DNA of 64,000 bases, from the NCBI RefSeq assembly GCF_900188035.1, contig NZ_FZNN01000008.1, forward strand, positions 1 through 64,000, given 5' to 3'. Shown here in pieces: positions 26,532 through 36,389 of the stretch. How positions within the stretch are numbered: position 1 is the stretch's first letter; the number at the start of each line of letters is the position of its first letter. Source of the stretch: Puniceibacterium sediminis. GTDB lineage: Bacteria > Pseudomonadota > Alphaproteobacteria > Rhodobacterales > Rhodobacteraceae. The position numbers and the translations under genes were made by a program. The notes under the pieces are model-generated. The model was not told the DNA's origin. It did no database searches and was given only the letters and a program-made list of their open reading frames with translations.

Positions 26532-29264
26532 TCACTCGGCGTCTTTTGGCTCTGCCTTCGCGGCAGGTGCCTTTTTCGCCGCTGGTTTTTTGGCTGCTGG
26601 CTTTTTGGCTGCGGTCGTTTTTGCGGTACTGCTCTTGGCTGCGGCTTTTTTGGCCGGTGCCTTTTTCGCAGCGGCCTTCTTGGCCGGAGCCTTCTTGCCC
26701 GTTTTAGCTGCCTTCTCGGCGATCAGGGCGACCGCCTGCTCCATCGTCACATCTGCCGGTTCCGTCTCTTTCGGCAGCGTGGCGTTGATTTTTTCCCATT
26801 TGATATAGGGGCCATAGCGGCCTTCCATAACGTTCACGGGTCCGCCACCTTCGGGATGTTCGCCCAGCTCCTTGAGCGGCTTGACAGCCGCACGCCCCGC
26901 CCCACGCGAGGCAAGTTTCTGCGCCAGCACATCAACGGCACGGTTGATACCAATCTCGAAGACCTCGTCGACCTCTTTGAGGTTGGCATACAGCTTGCCA
27001 TGTTTGACGAAGGGTCCGTAACGCCCGATCCCTGCCTCGATGGGTTCGCCATCTTCGGGGTGTTTGCCCACTTCGCGCGGAAGGCTGAGAAGGGTCAGCG
27101 CTTTTTCCAGATCCATGGCGTCCGCCGCCCAGCCCTTGGGCAGGCTGGCGCGCGGCGGTTTCTTGTTCTCTTCCGTCGCCTCGCCGCGCTGCACATAAGG
27201 CCCGAACCGGCCAGAGCGCAGAGAAATCTCATCACCATTGTCTTCACCCAGCACACGATCGCCGCCCTCGGCGGAATCCCCCCCAATGGGACGTGTGTAA
27301 CGGCATTCCGGGTAACGGCCACAGCCAACAAATCCGCCCGAACGGGATGTCTTGAGGTGCAACTGCCCCTCACCGCACAAAGGACAACTGCGCGGATCCG
27401 AACCGTCCTCACGTGGCGGGTAAAGCTGTGGCGCAAGGGCCGCGTCCAGCACATCGAGAACCTCGGTGATGCGCAGTTCAGAGGTTTCCGCGATCGCGAC
27501 CGAAAAATCCTTCCAGAAGCGCATCAGCACATCTTTGTAATCGGCCTCGCCGGCGCTCACATGGTCAAGATCGTTTTCCAGTGCGGCAGTGAAATCGTAT
27601 TCGATATAGCGCTTGAAGAAGTTCAGCAGGAAGATCGTGACGATGCGCCCCTTATCCTCGGGGAACAGGCGATTCTTGTCCTTGCGCACGTATTCGCGGT
27701 CCTGGATCGTCGTGATCACCGATGCATAGGTCGACGGGCGCCCGATGCCGAGCTCTTCCATCTTCTTGACCAGCGTCGCCTCGGTGTAGCGTGGCGGCGG
27801 CTGGGTAAAGCTTTGCAGCGCCAGCACGGAGGTGTTGTCCGACAGAACGGCCGAGGGGCTCTTGTCCGCCTCGACAACGTCGTCATCCTTGGTGGTCGCC
27901 TTGGCGAATTGTTCCTTCAAACCCGCCTTGGCAAAGGCCGCCGGTTCGCCCTGGCTGATCTGCGGCAGGCGGTTGTCATCTTCGTCGCCGACATCGTCGC
28001 GGCCTTCCTCATAGACCTTGAGGAAACCGTCAAACAACACAACCTGCCCTGTCGCGCGCAACTCAATCTGCCCGTCACGGCTGGAAATATCGACGGTGGT
28101 ACGCTCGAGTCGCGCGCCTTCCATCTGACAGGCAAGCGTGCGCTTCCAGATCAGATCGTAGAGTTTGCGTTGATCGGCGTCGCTCAGTTTCAGCGCGGCT
28201 GCATCCTTGGCCATATCCGTCGGGCGGATACATTCGTGGGCTTCCTGCGCGTTCTTGGCCTTGTTCTTGTAGATCCGCGGGCTGGCGGGGACATAGTTAT
28301 CGCCGTAACGATCCTTGATCGCGGCGCGCGCCTCCTGCACAGCCTCGGGGGCCATGTCGATGCCGTCGGTTCGCATGTAGGTGATGTGCCCGGCCTCATA
28401 GAGACGCTGCGCGGCGGACATGCACATCTTGGCGCCCATGCCGAACTTGCGGCTCGCCTCCTGCTGGAGAGTCGAGGTCATGAAGGGGGCCGAAGGGTTG
28501 CGGGAAGCCGGCTTGGCCTCGACCGATTTCACGGTCAGCTCCCGGGATGTGACCGCCTGTACAGCCAGTTCGGCCTGGGTACGGTTTTCAATGTCGTAGC
28601 GGTCGAGCTTTTTGCCTGCCAGCACGGTCAGGCGCGCCTCGTAGTCCTGCCCACGAGGAGTGGAAAACAGCGCCTTCACAGACCAGTATTCGCGATTTTT
28701 GAAGGCCTCGATCTCCATCTCGCGCTCGACGATCAGGCGCAGACAGACGGATTGCACGCGCCCGGCGCTACGCGCACCCGGCAGTTTGCGCCAGAGTACC
28801 GGCGAGAGGTTGAAGCCGACAAGATAGTCTAGAGCGCGGCGGGCCAGATAGGCCTCGACCAGAGGCGCATCGATCTCGCGCGGGTTTTTCATGGCCTCGG
28901 TCACGGCGGCCTTTGTGATCGCGTTAAAGGTGACGCGGCTGACAGCCGTATCCTTTTTGATCGACTTGCGCTTGGTAAGCGCCTCTTGAAGGTGCCAACT
29001 GATCGCTTCTCCCTCGCGGTCAGGGTCAGTGGCAAGTATCAGCGAATTGTCCTTGGCCAGCGCATCGGCGATGGCTTTCATATGCTTCTTGGAGTCGTTG
29101 CCGACCTCCCAGATCATCTCGAAACCATTTTCCGTATCGACCGAACCGTCCTTGGCCGGCAGGTCGCGAACGTGTCCATAGGACGCCAGAACGGTGTAGT
29201 CCGAGCCCAGATATTTGTTGATTGTCTTGGCTTTAGCCGGGGATTCGACAACGACGACGGGCAT
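26532..29264 (-). CDS. topA: DNA topoisomerase I
   Basis: A 910-residue type IA topoisomerase that relaxes negative supercoils. I chose the start MPVVVVESPAKAKTINKYLG at 29264; an upstream extension to 29396 is not family-like. The Toprim domain is at the N-terminus (ATDPDREGEAISWHL), and the catalytic region has the tyrosine motif ITYMRTDGI. One four-cysteine zinc ribbon is visible (CPLCGEGQLHL...CGRYPEC), followed by TopoI C-terminal repeats (GRYGPFVKHG, GRYGPYIKW). It ends in a Lys/Ala-rich low-complexity tail of about 55 residues, common in alphaproteobacterial TopA and likely to bind DNA. Confidence 0.95.
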   Translation of the reverse strand: MPVVVVESPAKAKTINKYLGSDYTVLASYGHVRDLPAKDGSVDTENGFEMIWEVGNDSKKHMKAIADALAKDNSLILATDPDREGEAISWHLQEALTKRKSIKKDTAVSRVTFNAITKAAVTEAMKNPREIDAPLVEAYLARRALDYLVGFNLSPVLWRKLPGARSAGRVQSVCLRLIVEREMEIEAFKNREYWSVKALFSTPRGQDYEARLTVLAGKKLDRYDIENRTQAELAVQAVTSRELTVKSVEAKPASRNPSAPFMTSTLQQEASRKFGMGAKMCMSAAQRLYEAGHITYMRTDGIDMAPEAVQEARAAIKDRYGDNYVPASPRIYKNKAKNAQEAHECIRPTDMAKDAAALKLSDADQRKLYDLIWKRTLACQMEGARLERTTVDISSRDGQIELRATGQVVLFDGFLKVYEEGRDDVGDEDDNRLPQISQGEPAAFAKAGLKEQFAKATTKDDDVVEADKSPSAVLSDNTSVLALQSFTQPPPRYTEATLVKKMEELGIGRPSTYASVITTIQDREYVRKDKNRLFPEDKGRIVTIFLLNFFKRYIEYDFTAALENDLDHVSAGEADYKDVLMRFWKDFSVAIAETSELRITEVLDVLDAALAPQLYPPREDGSDPRSCPLCGEGQLHLKTSRSGGFVGCGRYPECRYTRPIGGDSAEGGDRVLGEDNGDEISLRSGRFGPYVQRGEATEENKKPPRASLPKGWAADAMDLEKALTLLSLPREVGKHPEDGEPIEAGIGRYGPFVKHGKLYANLKEVDEVFEIGINRAVDVLAQKLASRGAGRAAVKPLKELGEHPEGGGPVNVMEGRYGPYIKWEKINATLPKETEPADVTMEQAVALIAEKAAKTGKKAPAKKAAAKKAPAKKAAAKSSTAKTTAAKKPAAKKPAAKKAPAAKAEPKDAE

Positions 29265-29787
29265 GAAATGCGCACCTTTCGGGAAAAAGTCTGAGGCTCG
29301 TATGGCGGGGCAGCATGTGGGGTGCAAGCGGGAATTGTCAATTCGAACGACTTGGCTGTTTGCACGCAGGCCTGCTGGGAGAGAAGGCCGGCACACTAAG
29401 TGTTGGGGGATACCACTTTAGCTTTTATAAATGATTACAATGCCTTTCCCTCTTTTCCTCGCCATGTGCAGGAGTGCCCCCCAAGCGTGATTCGGTGGAT
29501 CACGCTACATTAATGGGTATGCTCTGTTCGCATGCCGAATGGGCGTTCGGGCGTCGCTGCTGTTCTTGCGGGACGCCTGCCACACTCGGGTGAAGTTGGT
29601 TTTAAGGATCTTGTAGCAGCCCTTGACAAAAGGCGCGGCGTTCGCGTGACGACCAGAATTGTGGCGCCGGTCCGGGTGCTCTAAGCGCAATGGGACTACG
29701 CCATGCCGACCGGACCGACGTAACCAGTCGGCGTGCAATGATTGCCCAATTACGCCTATACCCAAGGCAGCGCCTAGATCCATGCGG
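29265..29787. other. 523-bp intergenic region, no gene recognised
   Basis: The region lies between dprA and topA, both on the minus strand. One open frame (29505-29846, minus) overlaps the dprA end and resembles nothing known. AT-rich stretches near 29405-29450 could belong to the topA promoter. No clear hairpin or operator was seen. Confidence 0.5.
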
Positions 29788-30942
29788 CTAGTCAACACGT
29801 GACAGCAAGCCACCGGATTGGCGAAGAATCCGTCCCTCCAGTTCAAGTTCTGTCAGGGCCGGTGACACGTCTTTTGATGACACGCCGACATCGCGGATCA
29901 ACTGGTCTTCGGCCAAGGGCGACGGCCCGAGCCGTGCGAGGATCTGGCTATGCAACGATGCAGTGGCCTGCAGACTGCGGCGATCGGGCGGTGGCGTTTT
30001 TGGCGGTATCGGCAGCTCGAAATGGGGCTGCCATCGAAGCGTTTCGAACGCGGGCAGTGCTTCGATCACGTCATCGGCGTTGCGCACCAATGTAGCCCCA
30101 TCCCGCAGCAGCATGTTGCAGCCCGCCGCGCGCGCATCGAAGGGATGCCCTGGCACCGCCAGGACCTCGCGTCCCTGATCCAGGGCACAGCGGGCAGTGA
30201 TCAGAGATCCGGACTTTCCTGCGGCTTCTACCACCACCACCGCCCGGGCCAGGCCCGAAATGATACGATTGCGCACCGGGAAGTTCCGCGCCTGAGGCTG
30301 CATGGCGATGGGCATTTCGCTGACCCGCAACCCGCCCGCCGCCACGATATCCTCGCCCAGCCTGGCGTTTTCCGAGGGATACAGCACATCAACCCCGCCC
30401 GCCATGACCGCGACCGTCCCGGTGCCAAGACTGGCAAGGTGCGCGACGGTATCGATACCGCGCGCCAGCCCGGAGACCACGACATAGCCCTGCTCCCCAA
30501 GGCCGCCCGCCAGCGCCTTGGCCATACGAGTGCCCAGCGAAGAGGCATTGCGCGCGCCAACCATTGCCACCATGGGACGGTCAAGAACGGAGGGATCGCC
30601 GACGACCCAAATCATGGGTGGCGCATCCGCCAGGTCGCACAGCGCGGATGGATACAGCGCCTCACCGCGGCAAATCAAACGTGCGCGGGCGTGCCGTGCA
30701 GCTTTCAACTCGGCATGAACCACGCCTTCAGGGCATATGGAGTAGTCAATGACACCGGCTTCAGCTGCAATCTGCGGCAGCGCGGCAAGCGCCGCACCGG
30801 CCGATCCGTGTTCGGCCATCATTCGATAAAATGTAGAGATGCCAACTCGGCGAGAGCGCAAGAGACGGAGCCAGTCCAGCCGATCATCTTCCGTGGTGGG
30901 TGGGAGTAGGGGGTGAGTGGAAGAAAGGGTATCTTCGGTCAT
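29788..30942 (-). CDS. dprA: DNA processing protein DprA
   Basis: A 384-residue DprA that loads RecA onto incoming single-stranded DNA during natural transformation. The Rossmann-like core shows MVGARNASSLGTRMAKAL, VSGLARGIDTVAHLASL, VMAGGVDVLYPSEN and the later GSLITARCALDQGREVLAVPG. A C-terminal winged-helix (DML1-like) domain is present (LIRDVGVSSKDVSPALTELELEGRI). Length is normal. No other competence gene is in the window. Confidence 0.93.
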   Translation of the reverse strand: MTEDTLSSTHPLLPPTTEDDRLDWLRLLRSRRVGISTFYRMMAEHGSAGAALAALPQIAAEAGVIDYSICPEGVVHAELKAARHARARLICRGEALYPSALCDLADAPPMIWVVGDPSVLDRPMVAMVGARNASSLGTRMAKALAGGLGEQGYVVVSGLARGIDTVAHLASLGTGTVAVMAGGVDVLYPSENARLGEDIVAAGGLRVSEMPIAMQPQARNFPVRNRIISGLARAVVVVEAAGKSGSLITARCALDQGREVLAVPGHPFDARAAGCNMLLRDGATLVRNADDVIEALPAFETLRWQPHFELPIPPKTPPPDRRSLQATASLHSQILARLGPSPLAEDQLIRDVGVSSKDVSPALTELELEGRILRQSGGLLSRVD

Positions 30943-31036
30943 CCTGGCTCCGTCGCTTGCTGAGTCTTGATAGCGCGCGATTGGTTAATGGATGATGAAG
31001 GCGTCCCTTCCCCCAAATGTTACCCGCGCGCCAGCC

Positions 31037-32458
31037 TCAGTTCTGCGCCCCGCCCACGGTCAGCCCGCCGATCATAACCGTCGGCTGCCCCACGCCAACC
31101 GGCACCCACTGGCCCTGCTTGCCACAGTTACCCATTCCCGGATCCAGCGCCATGTCATTGCCCAAGGCGCGGATTTGTTGAAGCGCCGTGGCACCGTCAC
31201 CGATCAGCGTCGCGCCTTTAACCGGTGCGCCGACCTTACCGTTTTTGACCCTGTATGCCTCGGTGCAGGAAAAGACGAACTTGCCGTTGGTGATGTCCAC
31301 CTGCCCGCCGCCGAAACCGACCGCATAAATCCCGTCCTTCAGGTCTGCGACAATGTCGGCGGGATCGGCATCGCCGCCCAGCATATAGGTATTGGTCATC
31401 CGTGGCATGGGCGTGTGCGCATAGGATTCGCGCCGTCCGTTGCCCGTGGGTGCCACGCCCATCAGCCGCGCATTCTGCCGGTCCTGCATGAAACCGACCA
31501 GAATGCCGTCTTCGATCAACACGTTCTTGCCGCTGGGTGTGCCTTCGTCATCGACAGTGATTGATCCGCGCCGATCCGGGATGGTGCCATCGTCCAGAAC
31601 AGTCACCCCGCGTGACGCCACCTGCCGGCCCATTAGACCTGCAAAGGCAGAACTGCCCTTGCGATTGAAATCGCCCTCAAGCCCGTGCCCCACCGCTTCG
31701 TGCAGCAGGATACCGGGCCAGCCCGGGCCAAGCACAATATCCATCACGCCCGCAGGTGCCGATTCGGCGCGCAGGTTCACAAGGGCGATGCGCAACGCCT
31801 CGCGCGCCTTGGCCTGCCAGTCGGCGGGATCGAGCAGCCCGTCCAGCAACAGCCGCCCGCCGCCACCCGAGGTGCCGCTTTCGCGCCGTCCCTGATCTTC
31901 GACGATGACCGAAACGTTTACGCGCGTCATTGGGCGCGTGTCGGTCACCAGCGTGCCGTCGGCGCGTAAAATCGCAACTTCTTGAAGCGACGCAGCAATG
32001 GTCGCCGTCACCTGCACGACGCGTTGATCAAGTTCACGGGCAAAAGCATCTATCTCGCGCAGTGTTTCGACTTTGACAGGAAAGGCATGGCCCGCGATCG
32101 GATCGGCATCGGTATAAAGCTTGGCGTTGGTGCGCTGCGGTGCGTCGGCAAGGATGCCACCGCCATCGCCCACCGCAAGCCGCGCCGTTTCAGAGGCGCG
32201 CAGAATCGAAGATTCGCTGATATCGGTCGAATGCGCGTATCCCGCCACCTCTCCGCGCACCGCGCGCAGGCCGAATCCTTCAGATGCGTCGTAACTGGCC
32301 GTCTTGATACGACCATCGTCGAAGACCAGCACTTCGGACCGGCTGCGTTCCAGAAACAACTCGCCATCATCGGCCCCCGCAAGCGTATTGCGCAACTGGG
32401 ACAGGGTGTTTTGCTGGTCCAGCGCAGTCTCGAATGGGCGAAAGGGGGCGTCGGTCAT
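31037..32458 (-). CDS. tldD: Metalloprotease TldD
   Basis: A 473-residue TldD, one half of the TldD/TldE (PmbA) protease that trims modified peptides and degrades unfolded chains. I chose the ATG at 32458 (MTDAPFRPFE), which has AGGA just before it. The metal-binding motif is visible as HEAVGHGLEGDFNRKGSSAF, and GTSGGGGRLL and NGRRESYAHTPMPRMTNTY are family motifs. The TldE partner gene is not in the window. It is divergent from the cytochrome oxidase operon. Confidence 0.93.
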   Translation of the reverse strand: MTDAPFRPFETALDQQNTLSQLRNTLAGADDGELFLERSRSEVLVFDDGRIKTASYDASEGFGLRAVRGEVAGYAHSTDISESSILRASETARLAVGDGGGILADAPQRTNAKLYTDADPIAGHAFPVKVETLREIDAFARELDQRVVQVTATIAASLQEVAILRADGTLVTDTRPMTRVNVSVIVEDQGRRESGTSGGGGRLLLDGLLDPADWQAKAREALRIALVNLRAESAPAGVMDIVLGPGWPGILLHEAVGHGLEGDFNRKGSSAFAGLMGRQVASRGVTVLDDGTIPDRRGSITVDDEGTPSGKNVLIEDGILVGFMQDRQNARLMGVAPTGNGRRESYAHTPMPRMTNTYMLGGDADPADIVADLKDGIYAVGFGGGQVDITNGKFVFSCTEAYRVKNGKVGAPVKGATLIGDGATALQQIRALGNDMALDPGMGNCGKQGQWVPVGVGQPTVMIGGLTVGGAQN

Positions 32459-32665
32459 GGGACATTCCTGTATGGTGTTCACTGTCGCAGCCAGAGCGCA
32501 AATCAGAGAAAGCGTCTGTTTGCCGCAAGCAACATTCTTTATCTACACGCAAGAATATGGTTTTAAGCATCGACAACACAATGGGGTGTGCCGGTTCGAT
32601 GCCAAACATCGGCCCGCGCGCCCCGCCCGCGACAGATGAAGACACACAACCGATCAGGGTGACAC

Positions 32666-33550
32666 ATGCGAATTAAAACGATGCTGGCGGGTCTTGCCGC
32701 TGCCCTCACCGCCGGACCGGCACTGGCTCAGGACGGGCTTGAGACTGTTGGCCACCCCAAGGACGGTATGATGGGCTTTCAGCCCGCCGTAACCGAACTG
32801 GCGCGTGACATTCACTGGCTGGACGGCATGATCAACATCATCATGATCGCCATCGTGATCTTTGTGACCGGCCTGATGATTTACTGCATGGTCCGTTACA
32901 ACCGGAAGGCCAACCCGACACCGTCTGCATTCACCCACCACACGCCGATCGAAATCGCCTGGACCATCGTCCCGATCGTCATCCTGGTGTTCATCGGTGC
33001 CTTCTCCCTGCCCGTGCTGTTCAAGCAGCAGGAAATTCCCACAGCCGACATCACGATCAAGGTGACCGGATACCAGTGGTATTGGGGTTATGAATACGTC
33101 GACAATGATTTCGCCTTCGACAGCTACCTGATCGGTTCGCCCGCCACCGGTGGCGACAACCGCTTTACCCCCGAAGTCGAACAGCAGCTGATCGATGCGG
33201 GCTATACCAAGGACGACTGGCTGCTTGCCACCGACACCGCCGTCGTTGTGCCTGTGGGCAAGACAATCGTCATGCAGCTGACCGGCGGCGATGTGATCCA
33301 CTCCTGGACCATTCCGGCCTTTGGCGTAAAGCAGGACGCCGTACCCGGTCGTCTGGCGGAACTGTGGTTCAAGCCTGAGCAGGAAGGCATCTACTTTGGC
33401 CAGTGCTCTGAACTGTGCGGCCTGAGCCATGCCTACATGCCCATCACCGTCAAGGTGGTCAGTCAGGACGCCTATGACGAATGGCTGCAGGGCGCGATCG
33501 AGGAATATGCCGGAACGCCCACCGGCTACGACGTGGCTCTGGCCAACTAA
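32666..33550 (+). CDS. ctaC: Cytochrome c oxidase subunit II
   Basis: A 294-residue CuA-bearing subunit of aa3-type cytochrome oxidase. It has a signal peptide (cleavage about after ALA-Q at residue 21), two membrane helices (about 53-75 and 95-115) and a periplasmic cupredoxin domain. The aromatic electron path GYQWYWGYEY and the CuA ligands in FGQCSELCGLSHAYM are present. It accepts electrons from cytochrome c. It opens the ctaC-ctaB-small ORF-ctaG-ctaE cluster. Subunit I (ctaD) is elsewhere, as is usual in this order. Confidence 0.96.
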   Translation: MRIKTMLAGLAAALTAGPALAQDGLETVGHPKDGMMGFQPAVTELARDIHWLDGMINIIMIAIVIFVTGLMIYCMVRYNRKANPTPSAFTHHTPIEIAWTIVPIVILVFIGAFSLPVLFKQQEIPTADITIKVTGYQWYWGYEYVDNDFAFDSYLIGSPATGGDNRFTPEVEQQLIDAGYTKDDWLLATDTAVVVPVGKTIVMQLTGGDVIHSWTIPAFGVKQDAVPGRLAELWFKPEQEGIYFGQCSELCGLSHAYMPITVKVVSQDAYDEWLQGAIEEYAGTPTGYDVALAN

Positions 33551-33654
33551 GCGACATCAGGCAGGGCGCCACTGGGTGCCCTGCCCCGTTTTCAGTCCTC
33601 GCCCGCTTTCGGTTCGGGACACCAAGCAGACAAGATCAGCAAGGAAGACACCGC

Positions 33655-34611
33655 ATGAGCGATGTGAGCATCAACAGCCCCGAGTTCACGGGCCAGGGTT
33701 TTGAAGGCGAGGCGCAGTTCGGCGACTTTTTCGCCCTGCTCAAACCCCGTGTGATGACGCTTGTGGTCTTTACCGCCGCTGTCGGTCTGCTGGCGGCACC
33801 TGTGCCGGTGCATCCCTTCGTGGCCTTCTGCGCGATTCTCTTCATTGCCGTGGGCGGTGGCGCCTCGGGCGCGCTCAACATGTGGTGGGACGCGGATATC
33901 GATGCGGTGATGAAACGCACGGCGCGCCGCCCCATCCCCGCCGGCAAAGTCACCGGGGACGAAGCGCTGGCGTTTGGCCTCACGCTTTCTGCGTTTTCCG
34001 TCGTGTTTCTTGGCCTCGCATCGAACTGGTTCGCCGCGGGCCTGCTGGCTTTCACAATCTTCTTTTATGTCGTCATCTACACCATGTGGCTCAAGCGCTG
34101 GACGCCCCAGAACATCGTGATTGGCGGTGCCGCAGGTGCATTCCCCCCGATGATCGGCTGGGCCGTGGCGACCGGCGGAATCAGCGTAGAATCGGTGCTG
34201 ATGTTCTGCCTGACTTTCATGTGGACCCCGCCGCATTTCTGGGCGCTGGCCCTGTTCATCCGCAAGGACTACGACCATGCCGGAGTGCCTATGCTGACAG
34301 TGACGCATGGGCGCCGCTCGGCTCGCAACCATATCCTGGTTTATACGCTTCTGCTGGCCGTTCTGGCCATCGCCACGGCATTCACCAGCGTCGGCGGACC
34401 GGTCTATCTGGTCGTGGCCCTGGTGCTGAACGCACTCTTCGTGAAGGGTGCCTATGATATCTGGCGCCGGGACGAAGACGTGTCCGAAACTGACAACTTC
34501 AGCGTCGAAAAGAAGTTCTTTAAGCTGTCGCTGCTTTACCTTTTCGCGCATTTTGGCGCGATCCTGATCGAAGCGGTGCTGACACGCATGGGCATGGGGG
34601 GCTGGACATGA
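33655..34611 (+). CDS. ctaB: Protoheme IX farnesyltransferase (heme O synthase)
   Basis: A 318-residue UbiA-type membrane prenyltransferase that adds farnesyl to heme B, making heme O for the aa3 oxidase. I chose the start MSDVSINSPEFTGQG at 33655; the upstream frame overlaps ctaC. The aspartate-rich motif NMWWDADIDAVMKRTARRPI and the second one, FWALALFIRKDYDHAGVPM, bind prenyl diphosphate through magnesium. About eight to nine membrane helices are seen. Its stop overlaps the start of the next small ORF (ATGA). Confidence 0.95.
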   Translation: MSDVSINSPEFTGQGFEGEAQFGDFFALLKPRVMTLVVFTAAVGLLAAPVPVHPFVAFCAILFIAVGGGASGALNMWWDADIDAVMKRTARRPIPAGKVTGDEALAFGLTLSAFSVVFLGLASNWFAAGLLAFTIFFYVVIYTMWLKRWTPQNIVIGGAAGAFPPMIGWAVATGGISVESVLMFCLTFMWTPPHFWALALFIRKDYDHAGVPMLTVTHGRRSARNHILVYTLLLAVLAIATAFTSVGGPVYLVVALVLNALFVKGAYDIWRRDEDVSETDNFSVEKKFFKLSLLYLFAHFGAILIEAVLTRMGMGGWT

Positions 34612-34781
34612 GCTTGAACCCACTTCACGAAATTCACACCCGCCGGTTTAGCCGCAACCTTGGTCTGGGTCTGACGCTGGGCGCGTTCATCGCGATCATC
34701 TTTGGCCTGACCATCGTCAAGGTGTCACGCGGCGATTACGAACCGCCGCGTGCCCCCACAGCGACAGAGGCGACGCAGTAA
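34608..34781 (+). CDS. Small single-span membrane protein between ctaB and ctaG
   Basis: A 57-codon gene that reads MSLNPLHEIHTRRFSRNLGL, then one hydrophobic helix (about residues 19-38), then a short KVSRGDYEPPRAPTATEATQ tail. It overlaps ctaB by ATGA and shares TAATG with ctaG, so it is clearly translated in the operon. A basic N-terminus before the helix suggests the N-end stays in the cytoplasm. A small ORF at this place is known in Paracoccus-type cta operons. Its role is probably in oxidase assembly or stability, but that is inference from position. Confidence 0.82.
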   Translation: MSLNPLHEIHTRRFSRNLGLGLTLGAFIAIIFGLTIVKVSRGDYEPPRAPTATEATQ

Positions 34782-35365
34782 TGGCGACGGACCCGAAAAC
34801 CAGAACCCTGACAGCGTTGGTCGGTGTGGTTCTCACGATGGGCGCGCTCGCCTGGGCATCGGTGCCGTTCTACAACTGGTTCTGCAAGGTCACCGGCTTT
34901 GGCGGCGTGACGCAAGTCGCTTCGGCGGGAAGCAATCAGGTGCTGGATCGCAAGATCACGATCCGATTCGACGGTACCGTGGACAGTGCCATGCCGTGGG
35001 AATTCAAGCCCGTGGTCCGCACGATGGAGTTGAACATCGGCGAGGACGGCCTGGCCTTTTACGAGGCGTACAACCCCACCGACCACCCCATCGCCGGTCA
35101 GGCAGCCTACAACGTCACACCCTATGAGGCTGGCGGTTATTTCAACAAGATCCAGTGCTTCTGCTTTACCGAGCAGGTGCTGATGCCGGGCGAACGTGTG
35201 CAGATGCCGGTGAACTTTTTCGTCGATCCGGCGATTGTCGATGATCGCGATGCCAAGTACATCCATCAGATCACTCTGTCCTATACCTTCTACCAGATTG
35301 ACCTGCCCGAAGAGGTTCAGGCCTCTTGGGATGCAGGACAAAACAAGACAACAAACGTAAACTAA
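34781..35365 (+). CDS. ctaG: Cytochrome c oxidase assembly protein CtaG/Cox11
   Basis: A 194-residue copper chaperone anchored by one N-terminal helix ([20 protein letters not shown]), with a periplasmic domain carrying the copper motif [10 protein letters not shown] and an additional cysteine in [12 protein letters not shown]. It delivers copper to the CuB site of subunit I. It follows the small ORF by a TAATG overlap and precedes ctaE by 25 bp. Confidence 0.95.
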   Translation: MATDPKTRTLTALVGVVLTMGALAWASVPFYNWFCKVTGFGGVTQVASAGSNQVLDRKITIRFDGTVDSAMPWEFKPVVRTMELNIGEDGLAFYEAYNPTDHPIAGQAAYNVTPYEAGGYFNKIQCFCFTEQVLMPGERVQMPVNFFVDPAIVDDRDAKYIHQITLSYTFYQIDLPEEVQASWDAGQNKTTNVN

Positions 35366-35390
35366 CGCCTTCCACAACGAGGGAACCCAA

Positions 35391-36191
35391 ATGGCGCATG
35401 CAAAAAATCACGACTACCATATTCTGAGCCCCTCTGCCTGGCCACTGATCGGCGCGGCAGCCGGATTTGTCATGCTCTTTGGGGCGGTTCTGATGTTCCA
35501 CGATCATGGTCCATGGATGTTCCTGATCGGCCTGATTGCTGTTCTTTACACAATGTTCGGATGGTGGTCCGAGGTTGTGACCGAAAGCCAAATCGGGGAT
35601 CACACGCCTGTGGTTATGATTGGCCTCAAGTACGGCTTTATCCTGTTCATCATGTCCGAAGTGATGTTCTTCTTCGCTTGGTTCTGGTCTTTCTTCAAAC
35701 ATGCGCTTTACCCGATGGGTCCGGACAGCCCCGCAATTGATGGCGTCTGGCCCCCCGCCGGGATCGAGACCTTTGATGCGTGGCACCTGCCGCTGATCAA
35801 CACGCTCATCCTGCTGTGCTCGGGTGCGGCAGCGACATGGGCGCACCACGCGCTGGTGCATGAAAACAACCGCAAGGACATGAAGAACGGCTTGATCATC
35901 GCTATCGTTCTGGGCGTACTCTTTACCTTCTTTCAGGTCTACGAATACAGCCATGCGGCCTTTGGCTTTTCCGGCAACATCTATGGCGCCAACTTCTTCA
36001 TGGCGACCGGCTTTCATGGTGTGCATGTGGTCATCGGAACGATCTTCCTGTTCATCTGCCTGCTGCGCCTGATGAAGGGTCACTTCACCCCCGAAAAACA
36101 TATCGGGTTTGAAGCGGCCGCCTGGTACTGGCACTTCGTTGACGTGGTCTGGCTCTTCCTCTTCGCTGCGGTCTACGTCTGGGGCGGCTGA
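35391..36191 (+). CDS. ctaE: Cytochrome c oxidase subunit III
   Basis: A 266-residue integral membrane subunit with about seven helices. Family features are [16 protein letters not shown] at the start, [18 protein letters not shown], the long [23 protein letters not shown], and the final [23 protein letters not shown]. It stabilises the catalytic core and proton uptake. It is the last cta gene before a strong terminator. Confidence 0.96.
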   Translation: MAHAKNHDYHILSPSAWPLIGAAAGFVMLFGAVLMFHDHGPWMFLIGLIAVLYTMFGWWSEVVTESQIGDHTPVVMIGLKYGFILFIMSEVMFFFAWFWSFFKHALYPMGPDSPAIDGVWPPAGIETFDAWHLPLINTLILLCSGAAATWAHHALVHENNRKDMKNGLIIAIVLGVLFTFFQVYEYSHAAFGFSGNIYGANFFMATGFHGVHVVIGTIFLFICLLRLMKGHFTPEKHIGFEAAAWYWHFVDVVWLFLFAAVYVWGG

Positions 36192-36213
36192 GGTTTTCAG
36201 ACTTAATTTAGTC

Positions 36214-36238
36214 AAACGCCCGCTTCTGGCGGGCGTTT
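36214..36238 (+). terminator. Strong hairpin terminator after ctaE
   Basis: A perfect 10-bp stem (AAACGCCCGC with GCGGGCGTTT) has a 5-nt loop and is followed by CGCTTTT. It lies 23 bp after the ctaE stop and should end the cta transcript, so SURF1 and thrC need read-through or their own promoter in 36239-36389. Confidence 0.85.
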
Positions 36239-36389
36239 CGCTTTTCGGCACCCTGCCCCGTATACCGGCATGTATTTGACCCAATGAAACGCCATCACTT
36301 GCGTTGGCAGGCTGTATTGCGGTTGAAGACGTCGGGCGAGGCAGGATAAGTCGGCCTTACAAGTGCAGCGACGAAAGGTCTGAGATTTC

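Noticed and set aside
26490-28832. 780-codon open frame on the plus strand
   Set aside because: It lies antisense to topA, whose product is unmistakable. The translation is rich in His/Arg/Gly without any family motif, as expected for a shadow frame in high-GC DNA.
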